Positions 59,558 to 64,000 of a stretch of DNA of 64,000 bases are shown here, piece after piece (position 1 is the stretch's first letter; every line of letters starts with the position of its first letter). Both the position numbers and the translations under genes were made by a program. The notes beneath the pieces were generated by a model that searched no databases, was not told the origin of the DNA, and saw only the letters and a program-made list of their open reading frames with translations. The DNA lies in assembly GCA_964433345.1 (NCBI GenBank), contig CAYSQJ010000012.1:1-64000 (forward strand), read 5' to 3'. This DNA is from Ga0077527 sp964433345 (GTDB lineage: Bacteria; Pseudomonadota; Gammaproteobacteria; Burkholderiales; SG8-41).

Positions 59558-61636
59558 TCAGAAATCATTAATGTTGCCATGCCGCGAATTTTGCAGCAGA
59601 TCGACCACGCGGCAATCTGCGCACATCTTGATGCGATCCAGCGCGCCGGCCTCGGTAAACATCGGATGGCTGCCCAGCCGGGACAACATGCCATCGACCA
59701 TCTGTCTGGTTCCAAAAGGTTTTCCGCACTTGATGCAATTGAAAGCCTGGGCTTCGTTGAGGGTACGTGCGGTTTTTGCCGGCGCTCCAGGCAGCAGGCG
59801 CGGCAACAGGGCAAGCGCCTGTTCGGGACATGTGCGTACGCACAATCCGCATTGCACGCAGTTCTTTTCGATGAAGCGCAGCGCGGGCGACTCCTTGGCA
59901 TCGAGCAGCGCACCCTCCGGACAGGCGCCGACGCAAGCCATGCACAGCGTGCATTTGTCCTTGTCGACTTCGACGCTGCCATACGGGGCGCCTGCCTTGA
60001 GCACAATGGCCGCCTCCACCTTCCCTGGCGCATGACTCAACAGATGGTCGAATACGAAATCCAGGGTGCTGCGCTTGTCGTTGCCGAGATTGAATCCGGC
60101 AACGGGCAGAGACTGGGGTCTGGACAGGCCCCACAGCCTGGCCTGCGCCTCGGCGGCATCGGCAGCCGTCAGCCAGAATACCCTTTCACCCTCGTAACCA
60201 AAGCCGGCCAGCAGCTCCTGCGCCAATGCCGCCTCGCGGACACCCGCCTCGACATAGCCGGCGGACTCCGTGCCGGTGCCCAGAACGACCACTTGGGCCG
60301 CCCCGAGGGCAATGGCGCCCAGCATCAGGTCCAGCCCCACCGCAGCGACATGCTGCACCTCGAGCGGGATCAGATCGGCAGGCAGGCCTTTTCCACGTCT
60401 TGCCAGCATTGCCAACAATTCCCGACTGCCGCCGGCATGAAACAGCAGACGCGGATTGTGAACGCCTGCAGTCCGGTAAGCCTTCAGGGCCGCCTTCAGC
60501 CGCAGGCCGAAATCGGCAACCCGTGGCCATGCATAACTCATCGCCCCCGAGGGACAGACCGTCGCGCAGCCGCCGCAGCCCATGCACAGGTGCGGCTCGA
60601 CCACGACCCTGTTTTCCTTGAGCAGGCTGCTGATCGCGCCCGTGGAGCAGACATCGATGCACTGCGTGCAGCCGGTAATGCCTGAGCGCGCATGTGCGCA
60701 GATGTTCTCCCGGTAAGAGAAGAATTTCGGCTTTTCGAACTCACCGGTCATCTGCGCAAGTCCGGCCACAGCCAGCGCCTGTTCCAGCGGATCGCGGCCC
60801 GGCGCGAAATAACCCTGCGGAGGCTGTTCGGTGCGGATGTGAGGCCTTTCATCGAGATCGAGCACCAGGTCGAAACGGTCCTCGCGCGGCGCATCGCCGC
60901 GGCCGAAATCGATCGCCTGTACCGTGCCGCAGGCCGTCACGCACTTGCGGTGGCTTTTGCATTTGTCCAGATCGATCTGGAAGCTGAAATCGATCGCCTG
61001 CTCCGGACAGGCCTCGATGCAGGCGCCGCAGCGGGTGCAAGCTTCGAGGTCGATGGGGTTACGCTGCTTCCAACTGGCCGTGAAGGCGCCGAGGTAACCG
61101 GACAACGCGCCGACCTTGCCCGAGAACACCGGATAGCGGCGCTCCCCCGGCAGTTCCGCGCCGCGCCCGTCGTCGCTCATCAGCACCGTCACCGAGAACT
61201 GTCCAGCCAGCCGTTCCGCCCAGGGCAGCGCCGCCGCACCGGGACCGACGATCAGCAGTTCATTGCCCGCCTCGTAGCTTACCGTCGCCACCGGTTCGGG
61301 GTCCGGCAGGTCGGCGGCTGCGAGCAATGCCGCCATCTTCGGCGCGGCCTGCGCGCCCTCTTCCGACCAGCCCGCGGTTTCCCGCACATTGACGAAACGG
61401 ATGCTGCCCTGCCCGTCCATCTCTTCGTGCAATGCCGAAAACAGCGGTGCCTCCTGCGTACAGGCGACCAGCAGGTCGTCGCCGGATTTCACCGCAGCCT
61501 CGAAGCTGGCGAGATGGTGCCGGCAGAGTTCGCTGCGCACTGGCGGCATTTCATCGCCGCCAAGCGCGCCGGCGATGGCCTTGCCGTCGACCGTCATGGT
61601 CCTGTTGCAGTTGCAGAGCAGCGTTTTGTGCCTCAT
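59558..61636 (-). CDS. Multi-cluster 4Fe-4S protein (polyferredoxin) of the fdh operon
   Basis: A 692-residue cytoplasmic protein with six clear Cys clusters (CTRCGACIEACPEQ near residue 202, CKSHRKCVTACG near 226, CTQCIDVCS near 322, CMGCGGCATVCPSG near 352, CTLCMACVGACPEG near 574, CVQCGLCVRTCPEQ near 606) and extra CxxC pairs at the C-terminus (CIKCGKPF, CADCR). An unusual CNCN segment is at 9-12. Domains between clusters resemble heterodisulfide reductase/HdrA-type hydrogenase-delta regions. It may relay electrons to or from formate dehydrogenase or supply Fe-S clusters. Family known in betaproteobacterial fdh clusters; exact role unknown. Confidence 0.84.
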   Translation of the reverse strand: MRHKTLLCNCNRTMTVDGKAIAGALGGDEMPPVRSELCRHHLASFEAAVKSGDDLLVACTQEAPLFSALHEEMDGQGSIRFVNVRETAGWSEEGAQAAPKMAALLAAADLPDPEPVATVSYEAGNELLIVGPGAAALPWAERLAGQFSVTVLMSDDGRGAELPGERRYPVFSGKVGALSGYLGAFTASWKQRNPIDLEACTRCGACIEACPEQAIDFSFQIDLDKCKSHRKCVTACGTVQAIDFGRGDAPREDRFDLVLDLDERPHIRTEQPPQGYFAPGRDPLEQALAVAGLAQMTGEFEKPKFFSYRENICAHARSGITGCTQCIDVCSTGAISSLLKENRVVVEPHLCMGCGGCATVCPSGAMSYAWPRVADFGLRLKAALKAYRTAGVHNPRLLFHAGGSRELLAMLARRGKGLPADLIPLEVQHVAAVGLDLMLGAIALGAAQVVVLGTGTESAGYVEAGVREAALAQELLAGFGYEGERVFWLTAADAAEAQARLWGLSRPQSLPVAGFNLGNDKRSTLDFVFDHLLSHAPGKVEAAIVLKAGAPYGSVEVDKDKCTLCMACVGACPEGALLDAKESPALRFIEKNCVQCGLCVRTCPEQALALLPRLLPGAPAKTARTLNEAQAFNCIKCGKPFGTRQMVDGMLSRLGSHPMFTEAGALDRIKMCADCRVVDLLQNSRHGNINDF

Positions 61637-61670
61637 GGGGAATCCGCTGAAAAGAAAAAGTCTGCGCAGT

Positions 61671-62234
61671 CTACGTGGTTTGCGACGGCGTTCCGGATTC
61701 GTCGTCCGGTTTCTGCGCCAGCGGCGCAGGCTCCTCAGCCACCGGCGGCGGCAAGGCTTCCGCCTCCTGTGCGGCCAGCGCCGCGGCTTCCGCTGCCGCT
61801 TCGGCCTCCACCTCCTGCTGCGGCGTCATCGCGCGCCGCTTCTGCGCCTCTTCATCCGTCTCCTTCGCCCAGCCGAGGATTTTCTGCGCCTGTTTCAGTT
61901 CCGCCAACATCGAGGCCGGCAAGGGATCGGAAATCGAATAGTCGTCGATATAGACGTCCAGCCCGTCCATCACGTTGAAATGCGGATCGCTGAACATTTT
62001 TTTCAGCGCCGCGCGGCGCAGGGTCTCGTCGACCTTGGGATGCATGAAACCGCGGTAATCGGAGTCGATGCCCAGTTCCTCGAGCGGCGGCAAGCTGGGA
62101 GCCTCTTCCGCGGTGGCCGGCGTCACCGGTGCCGGCGGCTTCAGCGCCTCCTCGCGCGCATCACGCTTGCGGCGCGACCAGCGGGAGAGGAATTCTTCCG
62201 GGGTTTCGGAGGGTTTGTGTTCGGACTCGGCCAT
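61671..62234 (-). CDS. DUF3306 family protein
   Basis: A 187-residue soluble protein starting MAESEHKPSETPEEFLSRWS. A basic RRKRDAREEALKPPAP segment and a conserved core follow: LPPLEELGIDSDYRGFMHPKVDETLRRAALKKMFSDPHFNVMDGLDVYIDDY (about 48-99). An acidic Ala/Glu-rich tail closes it. DUF3306 proteins accompany fdh genes in betaproteobacteria. The start at 62234 is preferred; the open frame extends to 62480 without support. It lies 14 bp after the DUF3305 gene. Confidence 0.85.
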   Translation of the reverse strand: MAESEHKPSETPEEFLSRWSRRKRDAREEALKPPAPVTPATAEEAPSLPPLEELGIDSDYRGFMHPKVDETLRRAALKKMFSDPHFNVMDGLDVYIDDYSISDPLPASMLAELKQAQKILGWAKETDEEAQKRRAMTPQQEVEAEAAAEAAALAAQEAEALPPPVAEEPAPLAQKPDDESGTPSQTT

Positions 62235-62248
62235 CGTGCTCGTGAATC

Positions 62249-62749
62249 TCAATCGGGTCGCCAATTGCCCATGCGCCCCTTGTCCTTGCTGGTCGCATAT
62301 TTCGCCTTCTTGCGCGGCTCCGGCTTGTAATGCGCCTCGCAGAACTTCGCCATCCAGGGCAGCAGTTCCAGCGGCAGCGGCACGCCGTCGACGGTCTCGC
62401 CGCTGTCGAGCCAGCGCGAGCCTTCGTGGTAACTCACGGTCAGCAGCTGCGGCTTCGCCACTGCATCCTCCATCCGCCACAGCACGAATACCTTGGGCTG
62501 CGGCGAAGTGATGTTCATGTAATAACCTTCGGCCTCGTCACGCTGCAGCGTGATCTGCAATCCCGGGTGCAGCATCTGCATGCGGCCCGCATCCTCCAGC
62601 AGCACCCTCGGCAGCGCAGCCGGATCAATGTCGGGCAGGACGCTTTTGGCTTCCCATTTCTCGCTGGCCCAGCGGTTGTTCAGCGACGTGCGCTCCATCA
62701 CCACCGCGGCGGCCCGGCGTTGCGTCACGGATGTCGGGTATTCGGACAT
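62249..62749 (-). CDS. DUF3305 family protein
   Basis: A protein of about 166 residues. TQRRAAAVVMERTSLNNRWASEKWEA near residue 9, PRVLLEDAGRMQMLHPGLQITLQRDEAEGYYMNIT near 47, and LEDSGETVDGVPLPLELL-like segments later are typical of DUF3305. It is the first gene of the fdh operon. The start is uncertain: MSEYP at 62749 or MPLMSEYP at 62758, neither with a good ribosome binding site. The open frame continues 1 kb into moaA's complement, but that part is a shadow. Function unknown. Confidence 0.82.
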   Translation of the reverse strand: MSEYPTSVTQRRAAAVVMERTSLNNRWASEKWEAKSVLPDIDPAALPRVLLEDAGRMQMLHPGLQITLQRDEAEGYYMNITSPQPKVFVLWRMEDAVAKPQLLTVSYHEGSRWLDSGETVDGVPLPLELLPWMAKFCEAHYKPEPRKKAKYATSKDKGRMGNWRPD

Positions 62750-62829
62750 GAGGGGCATTCTGCGGGAGAAGCTGCGGGCAGACAACCCTGCACTGCAGCT
62801 AAATACTTGATTTGCAAGTGTTGTCATCC

Positions 62830-62859
62830 TTGCACCGCGGGATTCGACTCGGCCATAAT
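62830..62859 (+). promoter_or_regulatory. Sigma-70-like promoter of moaA
   Basis: TTGCAC (62830-62835) and CATAAT (62854-62859) are separated by 18 bp, 25 bp before the moaA start. Fair match to the consensus. A 15-bp dyad, ACTTG-ATTTG-CAAGT at 62805-62819, lies just upstream and could be an operator for moaA or the divergent fdh operon. Confidence 0.45.
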
Positions 62860-62884
62860 CAACCTCCATCAGAAGCCACAGTCC

Positions 62885-63919
62885 ATGACCCCGTCCAGTC
62901 CCGCATCTGCAGCCAACTTCGTCCGTGACCGCCTCCGCCGGCCGTTGCGCGATCTGCGCATTTCGATCACCGACCGCTGCAACTTCCGCTGCGTCTACTG
63001 CATGCCGAAGGAGAAGTTCGGCGCCGACTACCAGTTCCTCGAACGCTCGGCGCTGCTGTCCTTCGAGGAAATCACGCGGCTGGCACGGCTGTTCACGCAG
63101 CTCGGCATCGAGAAAATCCGCCTCACCGGCGGTGAACCTCTGGTCCGCCGCAATGTCGAGAAACTGGTCGAACAGCTGGCGACCATTCCCGGCCTCGACC
63201 TGACGCTGACCACCAACGGCTCGCTGCTCGCCAAAAAAGCCAAGGCCCTGCGTGCCGCCGGTCTGCAACGCATCACTGTAAGCCTCGACTCGCTCGACGA
63301 CGCGATATTCAAGGCGATGAACGACGTCGACTACCCGGTGGCGAAAGTGCTCGACGGCATCGATGCCGCGGCGGCGGCCGGTTTCAGGCCGGTCAAGGTC
63401 AACATGGTCGTCAAGCGCGGCGTCAACGAGCACAGCATCCTGCCGATGGCGAAGTTCTTCCGCGAACGCGGCCACATCCTGCGCTTCATCGAATACATGG
63501 ACGTCGGCGCCACCAACGGCTGGCGCATGGACGACGTGGTCAGCGCACGCGAGATCGTCGACATCATCAATCGCGAACTGCCGCTGGAACCCGCCGATCC
63601 CAACTACACCGGCGAAGTCGCCGAGCGCTGGCGTTACAAGGACGGCAGTGGCGAAATCGGCGTCATCGCCTCGGTGACCCAGGCCTTCTGCCGCGACTGC
63701 ACCCGTGCCCGCATCTCCACCGAAGGCCAGCTCTACACATGCCTCTTCGCCACCGCCGGCCACGACCTGCGCGCACTGCTGCGCGGCGGCGCCAGCGACG
63801 AGGCCATCCTCGCCAGAATCGGCGGCGTGTGGACCGCGCGCGAAGACCGCTATTCAGAAATCCGTGGCCAGCAGACAGTGCCGCTGAAAAAAATCGAAAT
63901 GTCCTACATCGGCGGTTGA
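62885..63919 (+). CDS. moaA: GTP 3',8-cyclase MoaA
   Basis: A 344-residue radical-SAM enzyme that starts molybdopterin synthesis by rearranging GTP. The SAM cluster is CNFRCVYCM (Cys32, Cys36, Cys39). LTGGEPLVRRN is near residue 80. The second cluster is CRDCTRARIST near 268-278, with a third Cys in TCLF near 285. It ends YIGG, the Gly-Gly tail needed for activity. The start MTPSSPASAANFVRDRL is chosen. It is divergent from the fdh operon. Confidence 0.96.
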   Translation: MTPSSPASAANFVRDRLRRPLRDLRISITDRCNFRCVYCMPKEKFGADYQFLERSALLSFEEITRLARLFTQLGIEKIRLTGGEPLVRRNVEKLVEQLATIPGLDLTLTTNGSLLAKKAKALRAAGLQRITVSLDSLDDAIFKAMNDVDYPVAKVLDGIDAAAAAGFRPVKVNMVVKRGVNEHSILPMAKFFRERGHILRFIEYMDVGATNGWRMDDVVSAREIVDIINRELPLEPADPNYTGEVAERWRYKDGSGEIGVIASVTQAFCRDCTRARISTEGQLYTCLFATAGHDLRALLRGGASDEAILARIGGVWTAREDRYSEIRGQQTVPLKKIEMSYIGG

Positions 63920-63946
63920 CCCGGATTCCCTCTCCCCCAGAATATC

Positions 63947-63976
63947 CCCTCTCCCCGCAAACTTGCGGGGAGAGGG
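63947..63976. repeat. REP-like perfect hairpin
   Basis: CCCTCTCCCCGCAA and TTGCGGGGAGAGGG form a 14-bp perfect stem with a 2-base centre, about 28 bp after the moaA stop. An imperfect copy of the left arm (CCCTCTCCCC) precedes it at 63929-63938. This type of CCCTCTCC hairpin is a widely dispersed intergenic repeat in betaproteobacteria. It may also act as the moaA terminator, though a T-run is missing. Confidence 0.55.
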
Positions 63977-64000
63977 TCAGGGTGAGGGGCAACAAAAGCC

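Noticed and set aside
62750..62884. Moco riboswitch before moaA
   Set aside because: The gap is 135 bp and holds a promoter-like sequence close to the start, leaving no room for the long structured leader; no characteristic stems seen.
62750..63763. N-terminal 338 residues of a 504-residue minus-strand frame that ends in DUF3305
   Set aside because: This part is antisense to moaA. DUF3305 starts near 62749, where its conserved sequence begins.
1..64000. CRISPR array, prophage, insertion sequence or tRNA in the window
   Set aside because: No regularly spaced repeats, transposase, integrase or phage structural genes, and no tRNA-like cloverleaf was recognised in the gaps.

Overview
The window is GC-rich and gene-dense, with long co-oriented operons. 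It carries five Bug-type (tripartite tricarboxylate transporter) periplasmic binding proteins, Gfo/Idh/MocA oxidoreductases, hydantoinase and amidase genes, and short REP-like hairpins near both ends. That mix points to a betaproteobacterium, probably of the Burkholderiales. No rRNA, tRNA, CRISPR array, integrase or transposase was seen.

Left part (150-34117): catabolic and accessory genes. (i) 150-7212 is a seven-gene plus-strand run with three Gfo/Idh dehydrogenases, a Bug binding protein, a luciferase-like flavoenzyme, and a two-component flavin monooxygenase with its flavin reductase. It looks like an undescribed oxidative pathway. (ii) 7239-8439 holds a DUF3014 protein and a decayed cyclic-nucleotide-binding gene. 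(iii) 8491-15937 is an amide-nitrogen region: an asparaginase-like gene, two amidases (one paired with a 64-residue AtzG/GatC-like protein) and three Bug proteins. (iv) 15958-23764 is mostly housekeeping: NifU-like protein, purL, NAD(P)HX repair, crcB and a UxaA-family dehydratase. (v) 23971-34117 combines a gamma-glutamyltransferase-like protein, Bug, a FAD amine oxidase-like protein, HyuB, HyuA, a fourth Gfo/Idh with a histone-like tail, and a PuuE-like deacetylase. It may be a pathway for cyclic amides or gamma-glutamyl compounds.

Middle (34204-39861): katG, with an OxyR-like site upstream and an intrinsic terminator downstream, then a YbbA/YbbP-type ABC exporter pair.

Right part (40004-63919): a molybdenum/tungsten and formate dehydrogenase island. 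One long minus-strand run reads tupB-tupC-tupA, a MOT1-type permease, a FecCD-type permease and its ATPase, modA-modB-modC, mobB, moaD, moaE. That is four architecturally different Mo/W uptake systems leading into cofactor synthesis. Divergent from tupB is a regulator that fuses a ModE-type helix-turn-helix to a periplasmic-binding-protein-like domain. It is followed by moeA, a DUF1330 protein, a VOC protein and a DctP-like protein that lacks a signal peptide. Next is a ten-gene minus-strand formate dehydrogenase operon (DUF3305, DUF3306, polyferredoxin, TorD-like chaperone, Tat-associated small protein, alpha, beta, small lipoprotein, gamma, small periplasmic protein), with moaA divergent from it. 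moaC, mobA, mog/moaB and fdhD are not in the window.

The most unexpected signal outside genes is a 25-35 bp AT-rich sequence found five times, in both orientations, at gene boundaries or in a signal-peptide region, in an otherwise GC-rich window. The most interesting gene-level signals are the stacked Mo/W uptake systems, the HTH-PBP regulator, the signal-less DctP protein, and the orphan Bug proteins without TctA/TctB partners.
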